NCBI GenBank assembly: GCA_030407005.1
Contig: JAUDYN010000003.1
Location: forward strand, 434,001 to 498,000
Length of the DNA: 64,000 nt
Direction of reading: 5' to 3'
Source of the DNA: Desarmillaria ectypa
Taxonomy: Eukaryota; Basidiomycota; Agaricomycetes; Agaricales; Physalacriaceae
Under the pieces are notes generated by a model, which saw only the letters and a program-made list of their open reading frames with translations, did no database searches and was not told the origin of the DNA. This document shows positions 36,423 to 47,498 of this stretch, one piece after another (positions within the stretch are counted from its first letter, which is position 1; each line of letters begins with the position of its first letter). The position numbers and the translations under genes were made by a program.

Positions 36423-38053
36423 CTACGTTCGGAGCTTCCTCACCGTACCCTCCTGTTCCTCCTCATCACCATCACTCCACGCTGTGCTACTAGCATAGTT
36501 CGAGCTCAATTCGTTGTACCGCGCAATCTTGAGCCGTTGGCTGGGCGGAATTCGCTTGGTGATATCCAGAATGTGAGGATGTCCGCCGTGCAGTACACCC
36601 ACCCGTTTCATGGCGAGAAGCTAATGAGGTATGAGGAACCTGAACACAGTCAAGTAAGGACGTAACATACGTTATGAGCCGCATTCGAGTGATCGTACAC
36701 GCCACCGAAGAAGGCCGTGGTCGCGTCCTTGCCGATGAACTTGACAAGGAGATGGGCACCACCTGGGTGCTCATCTATGAACGTCGAAACATCGTGAATG
36801 AAACCCGAAATGAGAATGAGTGGACGCTTTTGTGACTGCGTCTGGACTGTAACGAAATGTTAATGATCTTGGCAGGGTGTTGTGGGAAAATGATACGAAC
36901 AACTGTCGAACGAAACAACAGGTAGGTCATCACTATTTGAAGGCCAGGCAAGCGATTCCTGCGTCTCCCGAAGACGCTTAAGCTCCATCGTTAGCTGGCC
37001 CTTACGAACTTCATTCTCAGGGAAGACTTTCAGATGACTCGCAAGACCAATCTTCTGCATTGCCCAAATGAACCACTTCGTAGGGTCGTACTGGTACCAC
37101 TTGATCGCGTTACGGTAGTCCATCGGGAACTGTGAGCCCGAGTCGACTGTCAGACGCCGAATGCAGATGTCAAACAAGAGGTGACACGTACTTGGTGGTG
37201 GAAGTTGTGATACCCCTCACCAATGGTAGCGAAAGCAGTAATAATATGGTCCTTGGGCGTATGCTTGTCGTCAAAGGGAGTGTCCCCAAGCCAATGAGCG
37301 AGAGAATTGACACAGAAAGTCGACTAAGAAAAATACATCAGCTTCGCGACGAAAAACAATGGACACTTGAAAACTGACGTGATGCACGAACACTAGTCGC
37401 AAAACACCAGCATAGACGAACCCACCCTTCGCATCGCCCCAGCCCAACCACGCGATCAAAGAGGGAACGAGGAAACCCATAGTCAAAATAAGCGTCAAAT
37501 AATGCCTGTGCTGCCACCTCACAACGCTACTCTTGCTCAGATCACTAACATCCGCAACACCGGGCTTCCGCCTAGGCTTGACGAGCATCCAGCCAATATG
37601 CGAGTAGAAAAATCCCCGGTGAGCATTGTATGGATCGAGATCGGTGTCCGTGTACCGGTGGTGCGCGCGGTGACCTCGAGACCACCACTTGATCGATCCT
37701 TCAACGGAACCAGCACCCGCCATAGCGAGCATATACTGGAGCGGGGCCGAAGCATTAAATGACCTATGAGCCCAGAGACGGTGGTACCCTGCCGTGATAC
37801 CAAGACCGGTGATGAAATAATATGCGACAGCCCAGACAGCGGTCTCCCATCTAAGCCTGGTGTAATAGGCGCCGATAACTCCCATTATTGGGGTCGAGGT
37901 AAGAATGATGAAAGAAAGCCAGTTGATTTCATTGAGAATATTGGAAAGAGTGATTGGAGGCAGCGGTTTCGTCGTCGTCAGGGTGTGCTGAACGTAATTA
38001 TCGGGGATGTTGAGGTCGATGGGTACATCCTTCTTCGTAGGGACGTCAGACAT
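36423..38053 (-). CDS. OLE1: Delta-9 acyl-CoA desaturase with cytochrome b5 domain, copy 2
   Basis: Five exons (37379-38053, 37192-37323, 36901-37129, 36671-36846, 36423-36620) give 469 residues. It has the same activity, membrane topology and motifs as copy 1 at 29808-31430: HRLWAH, HRAHH, HNFHH and the fused cytochrome b5 with HPGG. The first four exons have exactly the same lengths (675, 132, 229, 176) and phases, and by eye about 17 of the 225 residues in exon 1 differ, so the copies arose by a fairly recent duplication in inverted orientation. Differences cluster in the second membrane region ([14 protein letters not shown]) and the C-terminal tail, which is six bases longer. Both copies look functional. 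Upstream at 38054-38160 the sequence still resembles the other copy close to the start codon. Confidence 0.97.
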
Positions 38054-39063
38054 GGTGGTCGTCGTCAGTGGGAGAGTGCCAAATTCTTGGGGTCGAGCGG
38101 ATCCATTTTTGGGGACATGTGTTGTGGCCTGTGTACTATTGGCGCCATCGGTTTTTTTTTGGCGGTCAAATTAGAGTTCTGGACCCTTGACGGTCTGCCG
38201 TTCAATGGGGAGCGCTCCGTAGCGGGAAGAACACCCATTTATCCATCTTTCAAAACGGATTTAAGTGCAGGGGAAACACAGAGTCCACCAAAATACACTC
38301 CGGTTTGATAGAGGATTGGCATCACGTCGGTCCGCCGTTCCGAATCTAAGGTTTGTTCTATGAACGGGTAAGCGGACCCAGAGTTTCAATTCTGTCTTCA
38401 TTGGAAAGATACGATGTCGATTTGCGAGTTTATCTTGTCCTTGAATTCATTCTCCCTCTTCTACACTCAGGCGCCAGTTTGAGTCTTTTTCCGACATCGG
38501 AGCCGAAAATGAGTATACCCCAACTTTCTCAGGGAAGATGGATTGGGGAGCAACCGACGTGCGAAGGTGCAGTCACCAGGGCAATAGAAGTCCCTATAAG
38601 CGCGTCTTTCAGCTTCTGTACATGAAGGAAGTTAGAAGGCGCCACGCAAGATTCGGCAATGAAGCCTATTTGCGCGCGCAAAGGCTCTCATACTGTTGGT
38701 GGCGTCATGATGAGAAAAAAATCCTTTCATGCATCTAGGATGCATACCGCTGTCGTAGCACGATATCATACATTCATGATAATAGCTGTTCCAAGCCACC
38801 ATGGCGCTTGATGTTTGTCTCATGATGTTGTCTTGTTTCGTTTATCGGCTGGCGTTAAGGATACGTTGTCAAAATATGCATGGCTATTGCCTCCAAGAAA
38901 CTTTAATTACTTCAACGCCGCCTCGTTATTCAACCTTTCGGGACATGTCCACGGGACTAATGTCAAGATAACCTGTCCAGTTATACATGGACAGGCTCTG
39001 CACCAACGGTCTACAAAACAGCCTTTTAGCTTCGCAGCGCACAACACTAGGAAGGCCATATAC
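38054..39063. other. Promoter of desaturase copy 2 and intergenic
   Basis: About 1 kb between the desaturase copy 2 start codon (38053) and the 3' end of the MYND-finger gene. The part from about 38054 to 38350 should contain the desaturase promoter. No gene or repeat is supported. Plus-strand frames at 38353-38625 and 38815-39090 look random. Confidence 0.4.
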
Positions 39064-40506
39064 TCACGGACGCATGACGGGGTCTCGTAACGGCTTTACC
39101 TGCAACTCTGGCATCGCTTTTTTCAAGTCCAGAAACTCGTACTCCTTCGCCATCTGATCGATCATGACTTTGAAATCCCAGCTACGCTCTTTATCAAGCC
39201 CTTTGGAAAGGCAGAACCATAGAATATATAATGGCACACGATCGCCAGTGATCATAGCTTTGTCACGAGCGGCACGAATAAGATTCTGTATGGGAAGAAA
39301 AGGAGTGTCTATTCGCGTGAAACAGTCCTCACTGTCTATTCCCTCCTTGGTCCGAAGGTATAGATCGGCTTCTGGGTCCTGGTTTAGTTTGAAAACATGG
39401 TACAAAAGATCTAGAGAGCGTTTAAAGCCATCGACAGCGGTTCCTGTCTGGCTGAATGTTGGCTTGGGTGGACCACGTGCTTTCAGCGCTGTAGAAACGG
39501 CCTCCTCGAGGCCTATTTCTTTACCACAGATTGCCTTGTGTCTGCTCTTGTGGTCTGCGGTCTGACATTCTCTGAAGAAGTTGTAAACGCAAAAAGAGAG
39601 GACGGGCACCGGAGACGCACCTCGAACAGTGAGGGACGTCTCGCTTCAATGTAGTCCAACACTTGGGGCAGTGAGCAAACTTTTCACCCTCTTCCTCTTT
39701 TTTGAGGCAGTTGGTACATGAATTCGCACGCCGACTGATTCGATCTTTTCAAGCAGCTTTGCTTGGCTGTTTTCCCACCGTAAATTTTCTTCTTTATCTC
39801 CATGAATGGGTCCACCTGCGTGCGCGATGTAGTATGGCCGAGATTTTTCACCACAGTAATCTTTGGACGTGGCCGTCCGAGGAACGACAAGTACGTAGTC
39901 TGTGGAAGATGGCATCAGCGATAAACAGGATAGGCAAAGGCAAAGCGCACAAATGAGCTTTGACCGGAGCATCTGCGCCTCAGCGAGCCATAGTTTTTCG
40001 TACTCGGTCACAGATGTCTGGCGCACTTCACAGAGTAAATCACAGATGGGATTTTGGAAATGGCATGGTATTTTAGGAAGGACAGAGATATCGTCGGGAA
40101 TGATAGCTTTGAGTAAGTCGATATGGGTGTGACCTTTACTGAGACTTTCAAGAGTAAGTATATCTCCTGCCTCAGATAAACCAACCCGGGCATGTTGCCT
40201 GCGGGTAGCAGGAGTAGCAGCAAGCCACTTGTATTTAAGATCATGATAGAGCAGTGCGTCAACACCCTCTACACCAATATCAAAACGAAGACCAAGCGTG
40301 TTTTGGAGAAGTCTGGGATATTCAAAGGCCATGTCACCAATTTCGCGTCGCTCCATTTTGAGAGCCATGCCGAGGCAAATTGGTGGGAATAAGACACCTG
40401 AACTACAGAGACGTTCCCAAGATGCGTTCCACTCCTCAGGCTTGGAAAGAGCATGCTGTGTTCTAGGCAATTTAAACGTGACGGCCATCATCTTGAGGTC
40501 ATCCAT
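39064..40506 (-). CDS. MYND zinc-finger protein, with probable frameshift
   Basis: The start is the ATG at 40506-40504 (MDDLKMMAVTFKLP). About 215 residues of a conserved-looking helical region follow, with a frame-neutral 51-base intron near 39910-39960. A MYND finger is then visible in another frame: SCTNCLKKEEEGEKFAHCPKCW, VPHCS, and after an intron (about 39613-39664) RECQTADHKSRHKAIC, which gives the full Cys/His set. The rest runs on to the TGA at 39064-39066. Between the upstream frame (VGVRIH) and the finger (SCTNC), near 39715-39725, the sequence is one base short of a continuous frame and no intron repairs it. MYND fingers bind Pro-rich partners. As sequenced, the protein would lose its finger. 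A single-base assembly error or a real lesion are both possible. Confidence 0.75.
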
Positions 40507-40787
40507 TGCGGCGAACTACAAGAGGGTCATAGCAAGACGTAACTGTCTTGAGCAGCGCCAAATTGTCTGGATAGGGGCTATGTTCTGGGTTGGCTTGGGG
40601 CGATTAACCCCGGCAGGCAACAGCTTCACGGCTCGATGCCGCCGCGGCTGAACATACTTCAATCCTGATGTCTATTGGTCGAAGCACTCTGTATGCAGTA
40701 AGTAATATTTTCTTGTTCGAGACCTAATGCGTATATGCATGGGAAAGCAGTTCGAATGAAGAGCACATATCACTCTGAGATTTAGAT

Positions 40788-41009
40788 TGTTGGGATTTTG
40801 CCGGAAAGTTCTAGAAGGAGCAATCCGGCATCATGCCGAGAGTCGGTGAGTAAGCATGAAAGGAAGAGAAAGTTGTAGTACATTCTAGATATCAGTGCGA
40901 AGTAGTATAAATATGGGCTCAGTAGTATTGGAATCCTAGGTGTTGCGCAGGGTAGACTCCAGGCTGGTAAAGCCAGATGTAAAGAACTTGTTATTCTATG
41001 TCTCTTACA
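40788..41009 (+). repeat. Solo-LTR-like element, plus orientation
   Basis: A 222-base block that begins TGTTGGGATTTTGCC and ends CTCTTACA, so it has TG..CA ends like a retrotransposon long terminal repeat, with a TATA-like AGTATAAATATG near the middle. Both parts of it recur in inverted form immediately downstream (41010-41142 and 41143-41228). No gag or pol coding is present nearby, so it is a solo LTR or fragment. Confidence 0.65.
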
Positions 41010-41142
41010 GAGCTCATATTCATACTACTTCGCACTAGAATCTAGAATGTACTACAACTTTCTACTCCTCTCGTGCTTACTCACCGACTCTCGGCATGAT
41101 GCCGGATTGCTCCTTCTAGAACTTTCCAGCAAAATCCCAACA
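41010..41142 (-). repeat. Inverted copy of the 5' part of the LTR-like element
   Basis: The reverse complement of this segment matches the first about 130 bases of the element at 40788, from the TGTTGGGATTTTGC end to the GTAGTATGAATATG region, with scattered differences. It ends precisely at CCCAACA (41136-41142), the complement of the element's TGTTGGG end. Confidence 0.7.
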
Positions 41143-41228
41143 AGTAGGAGCCATAGAATAACTATGTTCATTACATTCAGCTTTACTGGCCTGGAGTCTA
41201 CCCTGCGCAACACCTAGGATCTCAATAT
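41143..41228 (-). repeat. Inverted copy of the 3' part of the LTR-like element
   Basis: The reverse complement matches the 40930-41002 part of the first element (CCTAGGTGTTGCGCAGGGTAG, then ATAGTTATTCTATG). It lies after, not before, the inverted 5' part, so the two inverted pieces are in the order opposite to that expected for one intact inverted LTR. Confidence 0.65.
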
Positions 41229-42013
41229 AGATTGTACAAAATACAAGCTGGCAGCACACCGAGCAAGTTTTTTGTACCACTAGGTACTTTTCCGTATTTG
41301 GTGTATCTTAATTAACTTCAGCAAAACGAATACAGTTCAGATACAACCACTGTTTCTTTGTACAAAAGGAAAGAATTGGGGACCGGAAACTGCTGCTACT
41401 GGAAATAATTCCTGTCAGGCGGCACCCATGTCTGTATTTACTAACTACTTGGCATACTTGCTAGCTTTCACTCATTGTTCGAATAGATGCTTATCATAAT
41501 AGAATGGTCTCAGATCATTTTCTCTCGTTTTATCACTTGACTTGAAACAGGATCATGCCACTCGCCACGCTCCTTCAACCAAACTTCAACTTAACCGTTT
41601 TAGCAATGCCTACAAATCAATACTATGGGTTTGGGGAAATAACGACCTCGTCCTTCAATTTCTCTGAGTCGTACACAGCATTTATTTCCTCTGGCCCTTC
41701 GCTTCTGCCTGTGACCAAAGCTCCTGGACAAGCTCAGCAGGTTTTGCGAAATCACCGTGCCGCTTCGGGTAGCAACTGCTGATCTCTGTACTATAGACAG
41801 CGAAATGCGATCGGTGGATGGTCCTCATCCAGTCGACGATGGAAGCGCGCTGAATATTGCTTATGTGTATACTACCTTCCTGGGTAGTAACAATATTGGA
41901 AGATGGTGCGTCAACGTTCACGTTCACTCGTCTCTCGTTCTCATTGACTTCAAGTTGTCGCTTAAAATAGTCAGTTACAATTTTGGGGCTGTTCGACCTG
42001 CAAGCACCTATCT
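41229..42013. other. Intergenic, no gene seen
   Basis: About 785 bases between the LTR fragments and the end of the FAD oxidase gene, which must end in or near 41700-42013 with its 3' UTR. A plus-strand frame at 41555-41782 shows nothing recognisable. Confidence 0.4.
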
Positions 42014-43534
42014 TCACTGTCTTAGTTTTGCCATCCGTTCTTCGGTAATCTGGAAGCAGTCCGGCATCCCTGTGTCTTCCCACTTCCCCCCGAGAACCAT
42101 CTGCGCTAGACCGGGTGCACAACCAAAAATACGCGCCATTCCATGACCGTTGAACCCCGCTAGGACATACTGGCCTGGACAACCAGGGACTGCTCCGACA
42201 AATGGCACCGAATCTTTTGTCTTGAAGAACACGTAAGCTCTAAGTCTCGATCCATCGACGTTACTCACCATACCGAGTATACCTGTCCATCCATACTCCA
42301 GCCCTTCTCCTAGAGCCTCCTCTCCGAAGTCGGGAAATATCTTCTTGAACGATCGAACTGCGTCTTCTTGAATTTCCTCATTGAATACCCGATCATTTTT
42401 GCAAGCAAGTTCTGCGTGTGTGGTTTCGCTGAGGTCAGGAATCCGAATACCCCGGCTGGTGCCCAAGACGAGCGTCCCATCTGACTTGCGCTGTATAAGT
42501 GAATAGAAGTGATGTAAAGCGAATCGCAGCGAGTAGGTATGGGTAAGCATACTCGTTGACGAAAATGAAGGAGTTGGGATTAGCTTGTGAGCCTGAGCAC
42601 GCATAGGCATTACAAGGGTCTCCAGTTGGGGAAGGAGGGTATCGGCAAAGGCGTTGGTAGCATGAACGACGATGGGTGTTGTAATGGAACCACGAGCAGT
42701 GTTTACAACCCAATTCTTGTTGCCGGAAGGAGAAGGCTCGATTGCCGTTGCAGGCGTGTGAGTAAAGAGGGATAAGCCAAGATCACGACCCATAGCAAGG
42801 ACCCCAAGACAAAGCTTCGCAGGGTGAAGACTTGCGGCATCCCACTCAAACGCGCCAAGGGCTTCAGGAACACGAGTTGCCTGTCGATGAAGCTTGTCAA
42901 TGACTTCGCCTGTAATAATCCGTGCCAGAGGGCAGACCTTTCGCGCTTCATCTTGCTCCAACCACCTTACGCCAGCCGTGTTACCACCAGATCGCTCGAA
43001 AGACTCAAAACTGCTAATGACATATCGAAAGAAATCCTCTCCCATGATAACATCAAAAGTCTTGCAGTAATCAAAATCGCACTCAATCTTGTGGGTAGCA
43101 ATAAACCGTTTGACGAGTTGAAGAACGAGCTTCTCGTGCTCGATAATCTTCATTGCTTGCTCTGGACCGTGGATTGTAGAAAAAGCGGTGAATCCACGGA
43201 AAGCATCTTTGAAAATCGATGAGGGTCCATGGGAACAAAATAGCTGAGGCGTACCTGGACGGCAGTGTCCTGCATTTCTACCTGTGGCGCCGGAGCATGC
43301 TTCCCTGGCTTCAAACATTACAACATTTTTGGGCCCATTCGGCGCCAACAATAATTCGTATGCAGTCACGGCTCCTGCCATGCCTGAGCCTATGACAACT
43401 GCATCGGCTGCAGAGGGTATTGGAGAAGAAACGCCTTCATGAAGCAAAGGATTATTGCGGGTCGTCCTCTGCCAAATTGACAAGCAAGGTCTTTCAAAGG
43501 GAAAAGGCGGGTTTTGTAAAGGATCTTGGGACAT
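42014..43534 (-). CDS. FAD-dependent oxidoreductase, DAO (amine/D-amino acid oxidase-like) family
   Basis: Two exons (43256-43534 and 42014-43207) give 490 residues. The FAD-binding Rossmann motif VVIGSGMAG is at 47-54, preceded by a short Pro-rich lead, and the family block GATGRNAGHCRPDAFRG spans the intron at 43208-43255, which fixes that intron. Later blocks include YSLRFALHHFYS, LVLGTSRG, EYGWTGILG and the C-terminal VLAGFNGHGMARIF, the usual FAD-contacting end. Such fungal enzymes oxidise secondary or tertiary amino groups of amino acids, but the substrate cannot be told from sequence. The ATG at 43534 was chosen because the earlier in-frame start is TTG. It is head to head with a sugar transporter at 44247, 712 bases away. 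Confidence 0.93.
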   Translation of the reverse strand: MSQDPLQNPPFPFERPCLSIWQRTTRNNPLLHEGVSSPIPSAADAVVIGSGMAGAVTAYELLLAPNGPKNVVMFEAREACSGATGRNAGHCRPGTPQLFCSHGPSSIFKDAFRGFTAFSTIHGPEQAMKIIEHEKLVLQLVKRFIATHKIECDFDYCKTFDVIMGEDFFRYVISSFESFERSGGNTAGVRWLEQDEARKVCPLARIITGEVIDKLHRQATRVPEALGAFEWDAASLHPAKLCLGVLAMGRDLGLSLFTHTPATAIEPSPSGNKNWVVNTARGSITTPIVVHATNAFADTLLPQLETLVMPMRAQAHKLIPTPSFSSTSMLTHTYSLRFALHHFYSLIQRKSDGTLVLGTSRGIRIPDLSETTHAELACKNDRVFNEEIQEDAVRSFKKIFPDFGEEALGEGLEYGWTGILGMVSNVDGSRLRAYVFFKTKDSVPFVGAVPGCPGQYVLAGFNGHGMARIFGCAPGLAQMVLGGKWEDTGMPDCFQITEERMAKLRQ

Positions 43535-44246
43535 TCTGCTGAAAAATGAAGGAACCAAAAAACCGGAGCGATAGCGTGATCAAAGGTTCAGAAGAAGGGT
43601 ACAGGGTGGAGTGTTTGAGCACCAGAGAAGAGAGTGTCATGATAACCTTGAAGTGAAAGTGGTAAATCTTATCTTTGCCGTCCTCTTGTCTCTGCCGGCC
43701 AATTGCCGATCTGTGTTCATTTATTGCAAATTCAACGAACCCCAGTTTGCTTTCAATCCATCACTCGACCCCGGGAAAATGTATTCTACAGGTCTCGTGT
43801 GCTGAATACCGATTTATATTATTGTGTATCCCACACTCACTGGTTTTGAAGTTCCCGAATATCTCACATCCAACTCCGAGTCCTTTTCATTCTTGAACGC
43901 ACCACGATCTGGAGAGTCTACGAGCAATTTATTCTCCTAGCGCTGGTACAATGTATCACCAATATTTGGCACGATACACAGATATCAGGGTCCCGTACCT
44001 ATCCTTTGATTGTTATCCCTGCAAACTGCTCTTCAAATAGCGAATGTCCCTTCGCTCCATACCGAGCTGAGATCAAAACTTCGCGGGCAGCATTGCCCAT
44101 CCGGCAATTCTGGGTCAATTAATGACAACATTTGTAACATAGAATCTTCAGGTGATCCTCTTCCGGACCGTCCTAACCGCTGGGAAACCACAAAAAGAGG
44201 CGAACGCCTAATTCTTGGTGTCCTTCTGTTCTTGATCTTCTCAGAC
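43535..44246. promoter_or_regulatory. Divergent upstream region of FAD oxidase and MFS transporter
   Basis: Some 710 bases between two divergent starts, which must hold both promoters. Frames such as 43611-43805 and 44010-44357 are shadows. No known transcription-factor site is obvious by eye. Shared regulation of oxidase and transporter is possible but only inferred from the arrangement. Confidence 0.35.
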
Positions 44247-47034
44247 ATGGCTGGAGGTTCTACTGGAGATTTTCCGTTGTCCGCCCGTCGTCGCAAGGCC
44301 CTCGTGGGTGCTTCCGGATGGGTGCGTGTTTGTTTCCTTCTTGATCGCCGGACTTAGTCGTGAACGTACAGGCCGGGCTGGTGCACAATCGCAAAGTGTT
44401 TTTGATTGCAGTCTTTGCATCTCTGGGAGGACTGTAAGAAATTCTTCTCCTCACCCTTGTAATCGTTAACCTCTCCCAATAGGCTCTATGGTTCGTAAAC
44501 AGCGATTCAATGATATCTAGCTAACAGCAAATTTTAATTGCAGGATATAACCAAGTGCTGAGTAATACCGTATGATGACGGCCTGAGCTGACATTCTTTC
44601 TCAGGGTGTCTTTTCCGGCGTACTTGGGTAAGCTCTACCTCATGATACCGATGAAATTCAACTAAATGGCATTTAGAATGTCCACCTTCGATCGACGGTG
44701 CGTTAATTGAACCTTCGTTGATATATGTATCTGATTGTGTACTAGGATGGGTACTGCTGTCTCTGATTCAAAGCAAAAAGGATGGCTGGTTGCTATACTG
44801 GAGTTGGGAGCTTGGGTTGGCGTTCTGATGACCGGTAGGTGAAAACTGATCATCGAAGAGAACCAAAATATATACTTTCTTAGGTTATTTGGCTGACAAG
44901 TTATCCCGCAAGTACACCATCTTTCTGGGTGAACATTTCCTCCCGCTTCAGGGAATCGCCAATGTTTACGATTCTGATTTTCTAGCTGTCATCATCTTTT
45001 GTGTAGGGGTTATCGTCCAGACTACGGCCATGAAACCCTCCTCTATTTACGGTGGTAGATTTGTAACTGGTCTTGGCGTTGGTTCTACGAGCATGGCAGT
45101 CCCGCTCTATAACGCAGAGGTCAGCATTGTTTCAAACTATATCACCAAAGGTTGACGGTCAACACAGCTCGCGCCTCCAGAGGTACGGGGAAGCTTGGTA
45201 GCGCTCCAGCAACTGGCTATTACGTTCGGAATTATGGTCTCCTTCTGGATCGATTATGGGACAAATTATATTGGCGGCACCGGTGCAGGACAAAGTGAAG
45301 CGGCTTGGCGAATTCCGCTGGCACTTCAACTAGCACCCGCGATCGTACTCGGATGTGGAATTCTCTTCATGCCATTCTCACCTAGATGGCTGGTCAATCA
45401 AGGACGTGATGATGAGGCTCTTACGGTGCTCAGCAACCTCCGGTCACTTCCCAAGGACGATGACCTCGTGCGCATCGAGTTCCTGTAAGTGCACCGCCAG
45501 TATGCTTTTACTGACTCGTACTGAAAGAGTTTGGTTTACCGTAGCGAAATCAAAGCGCAACACTTGTTCGAAAAAGAACTCTCTGAGGCCAAGTTTCCTC
45601 AATATCAAGATCCGTCATTTATATCCCAATTTAAGCTAGGACTGCACGATTATTTAAGCTTGATTCTTGATCGAAGTGGGTTCATCTCCTTTTCACGTCC
45701 GAAATTTAACGCTAAGCCATCACAAGATTTACTTTGGCGTGTCGCTGTCGGTTCACTGTAAGTGATGCTAACAGCAATCACCGATCCTTTCACGGTCTGA
45801 CACTGCTCTAGAACGATGTTTTTCCAACAATGGACCGGTGTCAATGCTATTTTATACTATGCGCCTAGCATCTTCGAATCTCTAGGTCTAACAGGGAACA
45901 CCATATCCCTTCTTGCAACAGGTGTGGTTGGTATCGCGTAAGACATGCAGTTGTGATCATTTCATTCTGGCTAACTTTGGCCCTAAAACAGTATGTTTTT
46001 GGCGACGATCCCAGCTGTCTTGTTCATTGATCAGCTTGGACGGAAGCCAGTACTTGTCTCCGGGGCCTTTCTCATGGCTGCGTGAGTTTGCTAACGCACC
46101 GGGCGAAGTACTCTGGATAATAAACACGCCATACTATTCTCCAGATGCCACTTCATCGTCGCCATTTTAACGAACATATTCCACGATAGCTGGAAGAGGT
46201 GAGGGGAATCTAGCACATGACTAACCCTGGCTAACACGTCTCTTGTTTAGCCATATAGGTGGGAACATCTGAGTAATATCTTTAACTACAAAGCATCATT
46301 CCTATTTCAGCTGCCGGATGGGTAGCTTGCGCCTTTGTTTGGATTTTCGCCATGGGTATGTCTGCCATGACCGTCGCTCCATGGTTTACACTTAATGGGG
46401 ATAATAGGCTTCGGTTATAGCTGGGGTCCTTGTGCCTGGATTATCGTCGCTGAAATATTCCCTCTGAGTGTCCGAGGCAAAGGCCTGTCCATCGCTGCCT
46501 CCTCGAATTGGGTAAGATCAGTTTCCTTGCTTATCACTATAATTTCTTAATGAATGCATGTTTCCTAGATGAACAACTTTATAGGTATCAGAGAGTGATA
46601 AATTATTCTCCGTTCCAAGATGCTTATAAAATCTCAGTCGGCCAGGTAACTCCGTCGATGCTGCAGCACATAGGATATGGAACTTTCATTTTCTTTGGGG
46701 TGCGTCTTAAGGTTTCATGATGAGATGACAATACAGAATTATATTGCAGATTTTTTCATTCCTGGGAGGGTGCTTCATCCTGTTCCTGGTACGTCACACT
46801 TCCTTCCTAGAAGAACTCGTACCATTGACAGCGTCAACGTAGGTCCCAGAAACAAAGGGAGTAAGTTTGGAAGAAATGGAAGAATTGTTTGGGAATACCA
46901 CCAACTTGGCCACAGAGGATCTTCGCCGGCTTGAAGATATCCATAGACGCCTTGGCTTGATTACTGGAACTATAGATGAGAAACATGATGAGGAAGGTGG
47001 CAAGGTATCCCATGAAGAGAAGGTTGGGGAGTAG
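44247..47034 (+). CDS. MFS sugar transporter (hexose/quinate type), 21 exons
   Basis: Exons: 44247-44321, 44372-44433, 44483-44490, 44544-44569, 44605-44627, 44677-44697, 44746-44834, 44884-44928, 44986-45119, 45168-45484, 45545-45757, 45812-45937, 45992-46081, 46145-46198, 46251-46258, 46311-46355, 46408-46511, 46569-46584, 46638-46699, 46750-46788, 46843-47034, for 582 residues. Sugar-porter signatures are present: [10 protein letters not shown] (loop 2), [84 protein letters not shown] and [17 protein letters not shown]. Twelve membrane spans are expected in the plasma membrane. The substrate is unknown. Two exons are only 8 bases long and are required for the LLYGYNQ and SHIAAGW joins. No lesion was seen. 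Confidence 0.95.
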
Positions 47035-47498
47035 GCGACATTTAAGACCACGACGATATTTCGTTTCGCTTTGCAAGATCAAGAATTAGTATGTAATATA
47101 CAAGAGACTACGAGATGCACCATTCATCCATTCATGCAAATACGTGCTCATAACCTCGGTATGGCTCGTAAGTACCCGCTCTTTCAACATGAGGCAATGC
47201 GACATCTAGTCTGACGTCGCTTCAGTTCTGAATCTTATCTTTGCCTGCCTCAAGTTCTTATCTGGGTTATCTCTTGCCGGCGGAGCCCCGGTCCGCGTTC
47301 TCGCATTCTTATTGAACTCGACCCTGCGAGCACTTAGACTTCTCTTCCGCTATCAAGAATCATGACCATGTTGTCCTTCTACTTATGGCCGGGAACCCAA
47401 TTTATAGATAGCCCTCGAACTGGTAGAAAAGGCAACGCTTCTTGTGGGATCCCTGCATTAACGCGGCTCTTAGTTCCTCGTAGTACCACGTCGTCCTT
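47035..47498. other. Short intergenic region
   Basis: About 460 bases between the stop of the sugar transporter and the start of the TNA1-like gene. It should hold a terminator for the former and the promoter of the latter. The plus-strand frame at 47362-47622 overlaps the first exon of the next gene in another frame. Confidence 0.4.

Noticed and set aside
42480..42545. A 62-base GT-AG intron in the FAD oxidase exon
   Set aside because: Removing it shifts the frame and deletes the conserved YSLRFALHHFYS stretch; it is coding.
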